The notes: a model not told the origin generated them from the letters alone. 64,000 bases of DNA from Halobacterium sp. CBA1132 (GCF_001485535.1 NZ_BCMZ01000001.1:1364001-1428000); one strand, 5' to 3'. Counted from the stretch's first letter, positions 35,174-44,667 are shown. Made by a program: numbers and translations.

Positions 35174-37408
35174 ATGACCGACCCGACCGCGCGGAACCGG
35201 CTCGACGAGACCGCGAGCCCGTACCTCCGCCAGCACGCCGACAACCCCGTCAACTGGCAGCCGTGGGACGAGCAGGCGTTCGAGGCCGCGCGCGAGCGCG
35301 ACGTCCCCATCTTCCTCTCCATCGGCTACTCGGCGTGCCACTGGTGCCACGTCATGGAGGAGGAGTCGTTCTCGGACCCGGAGGTCGCCGAGGTCCTGAA
35401 CGAGCACTTCGTCCCCATCAAGGTCGACCGCGAGGAGCGCCCGGACGTCGACTCGCTGTACATGACTGTCTGTCAGGCCGTCCGCGGCGGCGGTGGCTGG
35501 CCGCTGTCGGCGTTCCTCACGCCCGAGAAGGAGCCGTTCTACGTGGGCACGTACTTCCCGAAGCACGCGAAGGGCAACCAACCCGGATTCCTCCCACTGA
35601 CCGAGCGCGTCAGCGAGGAGTGGAGCGAGAACCGCGAGGAACTCGAAGAGCGCGCCGACCAGTGGATGAGCACAGCGCGCGGCGAACTCGAATCCCTCCC
35701 GGACCCAATCGACGCCGTCGGCGAGAGTCCGCTGCTCCCCGCCGCGGACGACCTGCTGCGGGCGTTCGACCACGACCACGGCGGGTTCGGGCGCGCACCG
35801 AAGTTCCCACAGGCCGGGCGCGTCGACGCGCTCCTGCGCGCGCACGATCGAGAGTCGGCAGCGGACACTCGGTACGGCGACGCGGCCCAGCACGTCCTCG
35901 ACTCGATGGCCGACGGCGGCCTCTTCGACCACCTCGGCGGCGGCTTCCACCGCTACTGCACGGACGCCGACTGGACGGTCCCGCACTTCGAGAAGATGCT
36001 GTACGACCAAGCGGCGCTCGCGGACCTGTACGTCGACGGCTACCGGCTGTTCGGCGACCAGCGCTACGCCGACGTGGTCGAGGAGACGCTGGCGTTCGTG
36101 GACCGCGAACTCGGTCACTCCGACGGCGGCTTCTACGCGACGCTGGACGCCCGCAGCGCGCCGCCCGAGAACCCCGAGGGCGTCCGCGGCGAAGCCGCGG
36201 GCTCGTCCGGTCGTGACGAACGTACTGAGGAACGACCGGACGGCGACCACGAGGAGGGCGCGTTCTACGTGTGGACGCCCGGAGACGTCCGAGAAGCCGT
36301 GAGCGACTACGCCGACGAAGCGTCCGCCGACGAGTCCGAGGGCTTCCTCGCGGACCTCTTCTGCGCGCGCTACGGCGTCGACGCCGCGGGGAACTTCGAG
36401 GACGGGCAGACGGTGCTCACGGTGTCCGCGTCACTGTCCGAACTCGCGGAGGAGTTCGAACGCTCCGAGGCCGAGGTCGCGAGCGCGCTCGACGCCGCAG
36501 AGGAGCGCTTGCGCGTGGCTCGCGAGGACCGCCCGCGGCCCGCTCGGGACGAGAAGGTGCTGGCAGGCTGGAACGGCCTGATGGCGTCGGCGTACGCGGA
36601 GGCGGGGCTCGCGCTCGACGACGCGTACGCCGAGCGCGCGGCCGACGCAATCGAGTACGTCCGGGAGACGCTGTGGGACGGCGAGCGGCTCTCCCGGCGC
36701 GTCATCGACGGCGACGTCGCCGGCGTGGGCTACGCCGAGGACTACGCGTACCTCGCCGCGGGCGCGCTCGCGACCTACGAGGCGACCGGCGACCGCGACC
36801 ACCTCGGATTCGCGCTCGACCTCGCGGACGCGCTGCTCGCGGAGTGCTACGACGCGGAGACGGGCGCGCTCTACGAGACGCCCGAGTCAGTCGAGGACGT
36901 GGGCGTGCGCTCGCAGGACGTGGCCGACGGCCCGACGCCGTCCCCGGTCGGCGTGGCCGCCGAAGCCCTGCTCGCGCTGGACGCCTTCGATCCCGACGCG
37001 GGCTACGGCGACGCCGCGGGCGCGATGCTCGAACGGTACGGCGGCCGCGCCGAGACCACGCCGACGAGCCACGCGACGCTCGCGCTCGCCGCCGACACGC
37101 ACGCCAACGGCCTACTGGAGGTCACAGTCGCCGCGGACGCGCTCCCCGAGGAGTGGCGTGAATCCGTCGGTGGGGCGTACCTCCCGCATCGCCTGCTGAG
37201 TGTTCGGCCGCCGACCGAGGCCGGAGTCGAGGCGTGGCTGGACGACCTCGAACTGTCGTCGGCGCCGCCGATTTGGGCGCAGCGCGGCGCCGTCGACGGC
37301 GAACCGGCGGCGTACGTCTGCCGGCGCGCGTGCTCGCCGCCCGTGACGACGACCGGAGAAATCACGGAGTGGCTCGCGGAGTTCCGCGTCACCGCCGACG
37401 CGTCGTAA
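35174..37408 (+). CDS. DUF255 thioredoxin-domain protein (YyaL/SSP411 family)
   Basis: The 744-residue protein starts NRLDETASPYLRQHADNPVN followed by the thioredoxin-like DUF255 domain with CHWCHVMEEESF (Cys55/Cys58), YLMEDGQP being replaced by GGGGWPLSAFLTPEK. Then comes a long (alpha/alpha)6 barrel resembling N-acylglucosamine 2-epimerases, with FEKMLYDQAALADLY and ARDEKVLAGWNGLMASAYAE. These proteins are widespread, and their enzymatic role is uncertain. Residues around 345-365 contain an acidic spacer. The stop shares a base with the start of the next gene (TAATG). Confidence 0.9.
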   Translation: MTDPTARNRLDETASPYLRQHADNPVNWQPWDEQAFEAARERDVPIFLSIGYSACHWCHVMEEESFSDPEVAEVLNEHFVPIKVDREERPDVDSLYMTVCQAVRGGGGWPLSAFLTPEKEPFYVGTYFPKHAKGNQPGFLPLTERVSEEWSENREELEERADQWMSTARGELESLPDPIDAVGESPLLPAADDLLRAFDHDHGGFGRAPKFPQAGRVDALLRAHDRESAADTRYGDAAQHVLDSMADGGLFDHLGGGFHRYCTDADWTVPHFEKMLYDQAALADLYVDGYRLFGDQRYADVVEETLAFVDRELGHSDGGFYATLDARSAPPENPEGVRGEAAGSSGRDERTEERPDGDHEEGAFYVWTPGDVREAVSDYADEASADESEGFLADLFCARYGVDAAGNFEDGQTVLTVSASLSELAEEFERSEAEVASALDAAEERLRVAREDRPRPARDEKVLAGWNGLMASAYAEAGLALDDAYAERAADAIEYVRETLWDGERLSRRVIDGDVAGVGYAEDYAYLAAGALATYEATGDRDHLGFALDLADALLAECYDAETGALYETPESVEDVGVRSQDVADGPTPSPVGVAAEALLALDAFDPDAGYGDAAGAMLERYGGRAETTPTSHATLALAADTHANGLLEVTVAADALPEEWRESVGGAYLPHRLLSVRPPTEAGVEAWLDDLELSSAPPIWAQRGAVDGEPAAYVCRRACSPPVTTTGEITEWLAEFRVTADAS

Positions 37409-38376
37409 TGGGTCGTCCCTCGAAGCGGTGGCTCCAGCACAATCAGGTCGCGGTGTACGCCGTCGCGGTGGCGCTCGCGGTCGTGGTTGCACTCGTGCAG
37501 CCGAGCACGCAGACAGCGCTCGAAGCGCTCGTGAACCCCGTGCTCGCCGTGCTGTTGTACGCGACGTTCCTCGAAATCCCGTTCGTGCGCATCCGCGCGG
37601 CGTTCCGGAACGCGCGCTATCTCGGCGCGGCGCTCGCGATGAACTTCCTCGTCGTCCCCGTCGTCGCGTTCGCGCTCACGCGCCCCCTCGCCTCGGACCC
37701 CGTGGTGTTGGTGGGCGCGCTGCTCGTGTTGCTGACGCCGTGCATCGACTACGTGGTCCCGTTCACGGAGCTCGCGGGCGGGGACGCCGAACAGGTGACC
37801 GCGACGACGCCCGCGCTGATGGTCGTCCAACTCCTCCTGTTGCCCGCGTACCTCTGGCTGTTCGTCGGCCCGCAGGCCGCGGCCGTCGTCGACGCCCGGC
37901 CGTTCGTGGAAGCGTTCGCGTACCTCATCGCGGTGCCGCTGACGGCCGCGTACCTCACCGAGCGCCGCGCGGAACACTCCGAGCGCGCTCGCGAGTGGCA
38001 GGATGCCGTGGAGTGGCTGCCGGTGCCCGCGATGGCCGCGACGCTGTTCGTCGTGATTGCCTCCCAGTTGCCGCGCGTGCAGGATGCGCTCGGCCGCGTC
38101 GCCAGCGTCGTCCCCGTCTACGTCGCGTTCCTCGTCGCGATGCCGCTGCTCGCCAGCGCCGCCGGGCGCCGCCTCGACGTGGACACGGGGGCGAGCCGCG
38201 CGCTCGTGTTCACGTCGGTCACGCGGAACTCGCTGGTCGTGTTGCCGCTCGCGCTCGCGCTCCCCGCCGAGTACGCGCTCGCGCCCGCCGTCGTCGTGAC
38301 GCAGACGCTCGTCGAACTCTGCGGGATGGTCGCGCTCACGCGCGTCGTGCCGGCGTACCTCGTGCCGGAGCGATGA
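37408..38376 (+). CDS. Bile acid:sodium symporter-family transporter (arsenic-resistance-like)
   Basis: This 322-residue protein has about ten membrane helices and belongs to the BASS/ACR3 fold. LLTPCIDYVVPFTELAGGDA carries a membrane Cys like that of arsenite exporters, and VFTSVTRNSLVVLPLALALP is the conserved second-half repeat. Close relatives are annotated as arsenic resistance proteins, but bile-acid-like or other organic-anion transport is also possible. Translation is coupled to the DUF255 gene. No arsR or arsC lies nearby, so the arsenic role is weak. Confidence 0.72.
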   Translation: MGRPSKRWLQHNQVAVYAVAVALAVVVALVQPSTQTALEALVNPVLAVLLYATFLEIPFVRIRAAFRNARYLGAALAMNFLVVPVVAFALTRPLASDPVVLVGALLVLLTPCIDYVVPFTELAGGDAEQVTATTPALMVVQLLLLPAYLWLFVGPQAAAVVDARPFVEAFAYLIAVPLTAAYLTERRAEHSERAREWQDAVEWLPVPAMAATLFVVIASQLPRVQDALGRVASVVPVYVAFLVAMPLLASAAGRRLDVDTGASRALVFTSVTRNSLVVLPLALALPAEYALAPAVVVTQTLVELCGMVALTRVVPAYLVPER

Positions 38377-38392
38377 ATTCGGAGAAAGACAG

Positions 38393-38755
38393 CTACTGGA
38401 GCTGTTCGGCGAGGTAGACCGCGGGCGAGACGCTCTCCTCCTCGACGAAGCGCGCGAGTTCCTCGCCGTCGCGCTCGATGATGATTGTCGGGATGAGTTC
38501 GATGCCGTACTCCTCGACTTTCGGCCCGTACTTCTCGCCGTCCTCGCGTTCGACGGGGTACTGTTCGACGTTCTCGACGCCCGCGGCTTCGAGCGCGGCG
38601 GCGAAGTCCGGGAGTTGGCCGCGGCAGTCGCCACACCAGTCGGCGCCCCAGACGTGAACCGTCACGTCGTCACCGAGGTTCTCGAACGCCGCTACGACCT
38701 CCGGGTAGGAGTCCGCGTCCCACGCCGGGTTCGGCTCCATCGTGCTCAGACTCAT
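38393..38755 (-). CDS. Thioredoxin-family protein
   Basis: The 120-residue protein has a thioredoxin fold. The active site is GADWCGDCRGQLPDF, a CGDC variant rather than the classic CGPC, followed by a cis-Pro in IELIPTIIIERDGEELARF. It probably reduces disulfides or acts as an isomerase in the cytoplasm, but the CGDC site may change its redox potential. The ATG at 38755 is chosen; a second Met five codons later is possible. It converges on the BASS transporter gene. Confidence 0.82.
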   Translation of the reverse strand: MSLSTMEPNPAWDADSYPEVVAAFENLGDDVTVHVWGADWCGDCRGQLPDFAAALEAAGVENVEQYPVEREDGEKYGPKVEEYGIELIPTIIIERDGEELARFVEEESVSPAVYLAEQLQ

Positions 38756-38852
38756 GGGGAGTGGTTGGCGTGGCGCGTGCAAAAGGCTCGCGCTCGCGGC
38801 GACGAGCAGTAATCAGATGAGCAGACGAGACGAGCGGAGACGACGTTGTGTT

Positions 38853-39013
38853 TTGAAAGCCCTCGACGTTCTCGGCCAGCGGGAGACTCGCTATGCTCGT
38901 CTCCCGAGGTCTCGTTCGTTTCACTCACGAGACTCCCGCGACTCGCTGCGCGCGCTCGCTGTGCTCGCGTGCTTGCTTCGTCGGGGTTCGCCGAGACCGC
39001 CTCGCCCTTTCAA
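38853..39013. repeat. Hairpin-rich non-coding element bounded by TTGAAAG/CTTTCAA
   Basis: The stretch lies in a gap of about 375 bases upstream of the ABC exporter genes. It is bounded by TTGAAAG (38853-38859) and CTTTCAA (39007-39013), with nested CTCGGC/GCCGAG and a perfect 7-bp stem GGGAGAC (38881-38887)/GTCTCCC (38899-38905). The interior has repeated CTCGCTNTGCTCG-like words, resembling the spacers downstream of the two tRNA genes. No open reading frame with a recognisable product is seen. It may be a miniature mobile or structural repeat. Confidence 0.6.
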
Positions 39014-39129
39014 TCCACCAGGATATCTACTGATTCACCGGCTAAACCGGGGTTCAGACGAATACTCATTTGAACACCCATGGCGACGGCCCCACAGACT
39101 CATTTACGAGCCCGACGCAGTCCGCCGTA

Positions 39130-39873
39130 ATGAGTGTCATCGAGGCCGACTCCCTGCGGAAGGCCTACGGGGACGTGCGGGCAGTGGACGGACTCGACCT
39201 CGCGGTCGACCGCGGGGAGGTGTACGGCTTCCTCGGGCCGAACGGCGCCGGGAAGACGACGACCATCGAGATGCTGACCGGACAGCTCCGGCCGGACAGC
39301 GGCCAAGTGGATGTGCTCGGCACCGACCCCGCCAGCGACCCCGTCGAGACTCGTCGCTGGGTCGGCATCCTCCCCGAGCAGCAGTCGCCGCCGAGTTTCC
39401 TCACGCCCGCGGAATTCTTCGAGTTCGTCGGACGGGTGCGCGGCCTCGACGACGACGTGCTCGCGGACCGCGTCGACGAGTGGAGCGAGCGCCTCGGGTT
39501 CGCGGCGAAACTCGACACGCTGTGCGCTGACCTCTCCCGGGGCCAACAGCAGAAAGTGATGCTGACGCAGGTGTTCGTCCACGAGCCAGACGTGGTGGTC
39601 ATCGACGAACCGCTCGCGAACCTCGACCCCATCGTCCAGGAGCAGGTCAAGCGCTACCTCCGGTCGTACGCCGCGGCCGGCAACGCGGTGTTCCTCTCGA
39701 CGCACAACATCGACGTCGCCGAGGATGTCTGCTCGCGCGTCGGCATCGTGACGAACGGTCGCGTCGTCGCCGAGCGAGCGGTCGCGGAAACAGCGCCGGG
39801 GCTGCTGGACACGTTCCTCGACGCCGTCGAGGGCGCCGACCCGCGGGACACACCGGCCAGCGGGGGCGACTGA
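39130..39873 (+). CDS. ABC transporter ATP-binding protein
   Basis: The 247-residue nucleotide-binding subunit has Walker A GPNGAGKTTTIEML (34-47), a Q-loop near LPEQQSPP, the signature LSRGQQQKVML, Walker B VVVIDEPLANLDP and the switch His in LSTHNIDVA. Together with the permease gene overlapping its stop (ATGA) it makes an exporter. The layout fits ABC-2-type exporters of drugs, lipids or small peptides; the substrate is not known. The ATG at 39130 is chosen because the upstream frame is poor. Confidence 0.93.
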   Translation: MSVIEADSLRKAYGDVRAVDGLDLAVDRGEVYGFLGPNGAGKTTTIEMLTGQLRPDSGQVDVLGTDPASDPVETRRWVGILPEQQSPPSFLTPAEFFEFVGRVRGLDDDVLADRVDEWSERLGFAAKLDTLCADLSRGQQQKVMLTQVFVHEPDVVVIDEPLANLDPIVQEQVKRYLRSYAAAGNAVFLSTHNIDVAEDVCSRVGIVTNGRVVAERAVAETAPGLLDTFLDAVEGADPRDTPASGGD

Positions 39874-41297
39874 TGGCGTCGAAGACGTGGCTGGTGTTCC
39901 GTGCGATGGTTCGCGAGGAACACCGCCTGCACGCGGCGCTGTTCGGCGGCCAGCACTTCGGCGCGCTCCCCCTCTTCGTCGCAGTTGCGAGCGCGGCCAC
40001 GGTCGCCGCACTCGGGTTCACCGGCACGGACGCGGCCGCAATCGCGGACGGCGCACGCGTCCTCGTGCTCGCGTTCGGCCTCTACACGGGGACCGCAGGA
40101 CTCGTGGGCGACGACCTGCTGGAGCGCGCGCTCGGGGAAACCGAAGTCCTGCTGTCGACAGCGGGCTACCTGCCGCTCTCGCGGCGTCGGCTGCTCGGCG
40201 TGTTCCTCCTGAAGGACGCCGGCTACTACGCGGTGCTGTTCCTGCTGCCGGTCTGCGTCGGCTTCATCCCACTGGCGGTGACGGGCGCGCTCGCGCCAGC
40301 GGCCGTCGCGTCGCTGTGGGTGTCGCTGCTCGCGGTGTTCGCTGTCGGAATGGTCACGACGTTCGCGGCCATCGCGGCCCGCACGCGCGGCATCCCGTCG
40401 CGGGCACTCGGCGTCGTCGTCGCGGGCGGCGCCGCAGCGGTCTGGACGACCGGGAACACGGTAGCCGCGTGGAACGCCGTCGCCGCCACCGGCGTCGCCC
40501 ACGCGCTCGTGCTGCTCGTCGCCGCGCTCGCCGCCGGAGCCGCCGCACTGGCCGTCTACGTCCCGACGCACCGCGACCCCGCCGAGACGCGGCGGAACCA
40601 GTTCGGGCCGCTCGCGGACGCCATCCGCGACGAGCGCGGACTGGTCGCGCGCACGCTGCTGGACCTCGCGCGATCCAGCGGCGGACTCCTCAAGCCCGTC
40701 GTCTCCGCGGCGATTCTGCTCGCGCTCGCCGCGTTCCTCGTCGGCGTCGTCGAGCGCATCGTCGGTGTCGCGCCGACGCCCGGCGTCTTCTTCGGGACTA
40801 TTCTCTCGCTGAGCGCGTTCACGACGTACAACTGGCTCACCCAGTTCGACAGCATCGAGGAGTACCTCGCGCTGCCGGTGTCCGTGCCCGCGGTGTTCCG
40901 AGCGAAACGCACGGCGTTCCTGCTCACCGGACTCCCCACCGCGATAGCCGCGTACGTCGTCGTCCTCGTGTGGTACGACGTGGCGCTGGTCGACGCCGTC
41001 GTCGGACTGTCACTGCTCGGCGGCCTCTCGGTGTATCTGTTCGGGGTGACGGTCGCGCTCGCGGGCCTCGACCCGAACGAGTTCCTCTTCGACGCCCGGC
41101 GGTTCGCGATGTTCACCGCGGGCGTCGCCGTCCCCGTCGTGCCGGTGTTGCTCGCCGCGTTCGCCGCTGCGTCCGGTGGGCTTCCACTGACGTACGCCGG
41201 CGCGCTCGTCGCCGCGAGCGCGGTCCTCGCCGCTGCCGGCGCGGCGCTCTCCGAACGCGCGGGACCGCGCTGGGCGGCCGTCTACGCAGCCGGCTAG
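39873..41297 (+). CDS. ABC exporter permease
   Basis: The 474-residue membrane protein has about ten to twelve helices and overlaps the ATPase gene. A central polar domain (about 230-270, VPTHRDPAETRRNQFGPLAD) separates two halves, as in ABC-2 permeases of haloarchaea. It has no lipobox and no periplasmic binding-protein partner nearby, so export rather than import is likely. Substrate unknown. Confidence 0.8.
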   Translation: MASKTWLVFRAMVREEHRLHAALFGGQHFGALPLFVAVASAATVAALGFTGTDAAAIADGARVLVLAFGLYTGTAGLVGDDLLERALGETEVLLSTAGYLPLSRRRLLGVFLLKDAGYYAVLFLLPVCVGFIPLAVTGALAPAAVASLWVSLLAVFAVGMVTTFAAIAARTRGIPSRALGVVVAGGAAAVWTTGNTVAAWNAVAATGVAHALVLLVAALAAGAAALAVYVPTHRDPAETRRNQFGPLADAIRDERGLVARTLLDLARSSGGLLKPVVSAAILLALAAFLVGVVERIVGVAPTPGVFFGTILSLSAFTTYNWLTQFDSIEEYLALPVSVPAVFRAKRTAFLLTGLPTAIAAYVVVLVWYDVALVDAVVGLSLLGGLSVYLFGVTVALAGLDPNEFLFDARRFAMFTAGVAVPVVPVLLAAFAAASGGLPLTYAGALVAASAVLAAAGAALSERAGPRWAAVYAAG

Positions 41298-41370
41298 CCC
41301 GAGTGTCGAAGGCGGCGAGGACTGTCGATGCCCGTCACACGTTTAGTGGGGGACTGCCTAGACGTGACCA

Positions 41371-42369
41371 ATGAAGGACAGCATCCTCGAAGCAATCGGG
41401 TCGCCGCTGGTCCGCGTCCCCGCTCCCGAGGGCGCGACCGTCGCGGCGAAGCTCGAGGCGTTCAACCCCGGCGGGTCGGCGAAAGACCGACCGGCGCGAG
41501 AGATGGTGCTGGCCGCCGAGCGGGAGGGACACGTCTCGCCGGGCGACCGGCTCGTGGAGGCCACCAGCGGGAACACGGGCATCGGCCTCGCCGTCGTCGC
41601 CGCCGCGCGCGGCTACGACCTCACCATCGTGATGCCGGCGTCGATGAGCGAGGAGCGCCGGCGCCTCCTCCGCGCGTACGGCGCCGACCTCGAACTCGTC
41701 GACGGCAACATGGAGACCGCCAACGAGCGCGCCGACCGCATCGCCGCCGAGGACGGCGGGTTCCGCGTCGCCCAGTTCGAGAACCCAGCGAACCCGCGCG
41801 CGCACTACCGGACGACCGCGGAGGAAATCATCGACCAAGTGGAGGGCCGCGAGATCGACGCGTTCGTCGCCGGCGTCGGGACCGGCGGCACCATCACGGG
41901 CACCGCGACCCGGCTCAAGGAGGAGTACCCCGACATGGAGGTCGTCGCGGTCGAACCCGAGTCCAATCCCGTGCTGTCGGCCGGCGACCCCCGCGACGAC
42001 GACTTCCAGGGGATGGGCCCGAGCTTCGTCAGCGACATCCTCGACCTCGACCTCATCGACAGCGTCGAGTCCGTCCCGGTCGAGGACGCCGAGGCGGCCT
42101 CCCGCCGGCTCGCCAGCGACCAAGGTATCCTCGTCGGGCAGTCCAGCGGCGCCGCCTACGTCGCCGCCGAGCGCGTCGCCGACCGCATCGCCGAACCCGG
42201 TCTGAACTGCCCGGAGTCCGCGTTCGACGCTGCGGACCTCGCGGACGCCGGCCTCGACGAGGACGCGCTCGCGGACGGCGGCAGCGAGTACGACGACTGC
42301 CCGCTCGTGGTCACGGTGTTCCCTGACTCCGGCGAACGCTACCTCTCTGCGGGCGTCTTCGACGCCTGA
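41371..42369 (+). CDS. Cysteine synthase (O-acetylserine sulfhydrylase family)
   Basis: This 332-residue PLP enzyme of the CysK/CysM family contains FNPGGSAKDRPA with the Schiff-base Lys38, the phosphate and substrate loop EATSGNTGIGLAVV, FVAGVGTGGTITGTATRLKE for the glycine-rich cofactor loop and GQSSGAAYVAA. It should make cysteine from O-acetylserine or O-phosphoserine and sulfide. The extension of about 20 residues, with NCPESAFDAADLADAGLDED, is halophile-like and not a known domain. It is monocistronic and converges on the DUF5804-like gene. Confidence 0.9.
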   Translation: MKDSILEAIGSPLVRVPAPEGATVAAKLEAFNPGGSAKDRPAREMVLAAEREGHVSPGDRLVEATSGNTGIGLAVVAAARGYDLTIVMPASMSEERRRLLRAYGADLELVDGNMETANERADRIAAEDGGFRVAQFENPANPRAHYRTTAEEIIDQVEGREIDAFVAGVGTGGTITGTATRLKEEYPDMEVVAVEPESNPVLSAGDPRDDDFQGMGPSFVSDILDLDLIDSVESVPVEDAEAASRRLASDQGILVGQSSGAAYVAAERVADRIAEPGLNCPESAFDAADLADAGLDEDALADGGSEYDDCPLVVTVFPDSGERYLSAGVFDA

Positions 42370-42822
42370 CTACGCTTCGAACTCTGCTTCTGTCACGCGC
42401 ACGACGACCGTCTCGTCGACGTCACGGAGGTCGTACTCGGGGCGCTCGCCCTGCACGCGCGTGACGTACATCGGCTCGACGAGTTCGCCGTCCTCGACGC
42501 CGTAGACTTTCAGTCGCGCGTCCGTCTCCGGCGCGCGGACCTCGCCGTCGCGGACCGCGGCCGCGAGGTCACGAGAGAGCCACTCGTCGTCGCTGACCGA
42601 CGGTTCGAGGACGAACGCGGCGTCCGCGAGACGGACGAGATACCAGTTCAGGTCGTTCAACAGCGACACCGCGGCGCCGAGGCTCACGGTGTCGACGGCG
42701 ACCGCGTTCTCGTAGGGCGACCGAACGTCGTAGGTCGCCAGCGCCCGCCGCGCCGTTTCGTACGCGAACAGGTCCGCACGGAGGTCGACGTCGTCACTGC
42801 CGACGATACAGACCCGCGTCAC
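42370..42822 (-). CDS. DUF5804-like haloarchaeal protein
   Basis: The 150-residue soluble protein begins with TRVCIVGSDDVDLRADLFAY, has the conserved core LLNDLNWYLVRLADAAFVLE and WLSRDLAAAV, and ends EYDLRDVDETVVVRVTEAEF. This matches a family kept in haloarchaea next to thiI; no biochemical role is known. It starts at a GTG that overlaps the thiI stop as GTGA, so the two are translationally coupled and may share a role in tRNA or thiamin sulfur chemistry. Confidence 0.75.
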   Translation of the reverse strand: MTRVCIVGSDDVDLRADLFAYETARRALATYDVRSPYENAVAVDTVSLGAAVSLLNDLNWYLVRLADAAFVLEPSVSDDEWLSRDLAAAVRDGEVRAPETDARLKVYGVEDGELVEPMYVTRVQGERPEYDLRDVDETVVVRVTEAEFEA

Positions 42823-43997
42823 GCCGGCATCCCCCCGGAGACTTCGACGCCGTCGGCGGCCTCGCGCGCCCACTCGAAGAGGTCGTCGGGTTCGTCTTTG
42901 CGGACGCTCTCCATCGACGCGGCCGTCAGCGGCTGGTTCGGCGCGAGGCGCTCGCAGCCCACGTCCAGCGTGGAGTCGCGATAGGTCCCGATCTCGCGGG
43001 CGCGAGCGATGATCTCCTGTTTGTCCAGCGAGAACAGCGGCCGGTGGACCGGGAGGTCGCTGGCGCGGTCGACGACCGCGAAGTTCGCGGCGGTCTGACT
43101 GGACTTCTGTCCGAGCGACTCGCCGGTGACGACGCCGACGGCGCCGACCTGTTCGGCGACGCGTTCGGCGACCCGGTACATGAACCGGCGGTACGAGAGC
43201 ATGCGCGTGCGGCCGACCTGTTCGCCGAGGCGCCGCACCGCGTCGCCAGCGGGCGCGACCCGGAGTCGCATGTCGAAGTTCGGTGCGAACGCCGATAGCC
43301 GGCGCGCCGTCTCCTCGGCGCGAGCGCGGTGGTCGGGGCCGCCGTACGGCCCGAGGTCCAGGTACAGCGGCACAATTGGGGACCCGCGCTTCATCGCCGC
43401 CCACGCCGCAACCGGCGAGTCGATGCCGCCGGAGACGAGCGCGACGACCGGCTTCTGACTGCCCAGCGGCATCCCGCCGGGGCCGTCGCGCTTCTCGACG
43501 AAGACGAACGCCTCCTCCTCGCGGACTTCCACGAAGAACGTGATGTCGGGGTCGTCGAGGTCGACCTCCGGGCGGAGGTCCTGTTCGACGGCGTGCCAGA
43601 CGGCGTCGCCGCCCTCGCGGTTGACGTCGTGACTCCCGAAGTCGTGGTCGCCGGCGCGGCGGGCGTCGACGGCGTACGCGCCGCCGTCGTAGCACTCGCG
43701 GGCGGTGAGTGCGAGCGCGCCGCGAATCGAACGCATCTCCGCGGGAACGGAGAGCGCGGGACTCGCGGAGACAACGCCGAACGTGTCCGCGGCGGCGTCC
43801 GCGGCGGCGTCGGGGTCGGGCGTCCGGACGAGCAGCCGACCCCACTCGCGGTCGACCGTCGCGTCGACGTCGCGGTCGTCGAGGACGGCTTGGAGGTTCT
43901 CGCGGAGTCGGCGCTCCATGTCGGACTGCACCGAACTCGACTTCACGCCGATGTCGCCGTGCCTGACGACGACGGCGTCCGCACCGGGCGGTAACAT
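42819..43997 (-). CDS. thiI: tRNA 4-thiouridine/thiazole sulfur transferase ThiI
   Basis: The 392-residue enzyme has an N-terminal ferredoxin-like/THUMP region (about 1-175) and a PP-loop ATPase domain with ALVSGGIDSPVAAWAAMK. The conserved segments YRRFMYRVAERVAEQVG, GESLGQKSSQTAANF and PLFSLDKQEI are present. ThiI adenylates U8 of tRNA for sulfur transfer and can act in thiazole synthesis. The ATG at 43997 is chosen, 19 codons after an upstream in-frame start. It has no C-terminal rhodanese domain, as in most archaea. Confidence 0.93.
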   Translation of the reverse strand: MLPPGADAVVVRHGDIGVKSSSVQSDMERRLRENLQAVLDDRDVDATVDREWGRLLVRTPDPDAAADAAADTFGVVSASPALSVPAEMRSIRGALALTARECYDGGAYAVDARRAGDHDFGSHDVNREGGDAVWHAVEQDLRPEVDLDDPDITFFVEVREEEAFVFVEKRDGPGGMPLGSQKPVVALVSGGIDSPVAAWAAMKRGSPIVPLYLDLGPYGGPDHRARAEETARRLSAFAPNFDMRLRVAPAGDAVRRLGEQVGRTRMLSYRRFMYRVAERVAEQVGAVGVVTGESLGQKSSQTAANFAVVDRASDLPVHRPLFSLDKQEIIARAREIGTYRDSTLDVGCERLAPNQPLTAASMESVRKDEPDDLFEWAREAADGVEVSGGMPA

Positions 43998-44153
43998 GGT
44001 AGAGGGAAGCCGACCCGGCAGTAAACACCTATCGCCTGCCGGCGGGCAGAACACTCGCAGACCGGGGTGGGCGTAGCTCCGAGCCGAGAGCGCACACCCC
44101 GCGGAAGCGGGAGAAACAGCGTTCGGGAGTCGGCGAGCGAACTGCGAGACGCC

Positions 44154-44420
44154 TTAGATGCGACCGACTTCTTCGACGGCGACGCTCTCGACGTCGTCGA
44201 CGTTCGAGAACGCCTCCTCGACGGCTTCGGTGCCGCCCGCGTCGTCGGGGACGATGACCGTCGTCAGGAGCGCGGTGAGGCCGAACGCGACTTCCTCGGT
44301 CTCGACGCCGTTGATTTTCGCGCCCTCGGGGAGGGACTCGGAGAGGCGCTCTTCGAGGTCGTCGAGGTCGATGTCCGGGCTCTGCGGCATGACCTTGAGG
44401 ACGGCGGCGACCTTACCCAT
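44154..44420 (-). CDS. Translation elongation factor aEF-1 beta
   Basis: The 88-residue protein is the archaeal guanine-exchange factor for EF-1A. It starts [19 protein letters not shown] and contains the family's [20 protein letters not shown] segment, with the standard ferredoxin-like fold of about 90 residues. It is encoded two bases downstream of the small zinc-finger gene on the same strand. The pairing with an HVO_2753-type zinc finger is conserved in haloarchaea. Confidence 0.95.
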   Translation of the reverse strand: MGKVAAVLKVMPQSPDIDLDDLEERLSESLPEGAKINGVETEEVAFGLTALLTTVIVPDDAGGTEAVEEAFSNVDDVESVAVEEVGRI

Positions 44421-44422
44421 CG

Positions 44423-44608
44423 TTACGGCCCCCGGAACCCGCAGTCGGGGCACTCGTAGAGGTTGCTCTGCTTGCGGCACTTCGCGCAGCGGTAAATCTG
44501 CTGGCCGCAGTCCGGACATTTGAACGCGGCGGCGGTGGTGCCCGAGATGTTGATGCCACAGGACACGCACTTTCGCGCGCGTTTGGCTTCGGTTTCGGAT
44601 TCGCTCAT
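44423..44608 (-). CDS. HVO_2753-type zinc finger protein
   Basis: This 61-residue protein has four CxxC pairs: CVSCGI, CPDCGQ, CAKCRK and CPDCGF, enough for two zinc-binding sites. The fold and order match the HVO_2753 micro-protein of Haloferax volcanii, whose mutants show swarming and biofilm phenotypes. It lies upstream of and nearly touches the aEF-1 beta gene. Confidence 0.88.
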   Translation of the reverse strand: MSESETEAKRARKCVSCGINISGTTAAAFKCPDCGQQIYRCAKCRKQSNLYECPDCGFRGP

Positions 44609-44667
44609 AGATTGTTTTGCGCCCGGACGCGTTTTAACCGTTGTCTTTCGGCATCGCCGACCGCGAC

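Noticed and set aside
37408-38376. Firm assignment of the BASS transporter to arsenite export
   Set aside because: The membrane Cys is suggestive, but there are no arsenic-responsive genes around it, so the general family call is kept.
39003-39060. Segment with CTTTCAATCC and GTTCAGACGAA resembling haloarchaeal CRISPR repeat pieces
   Set aside because: The pieces are single, in the wrong arrangement and without repeated spacers. No array is present.
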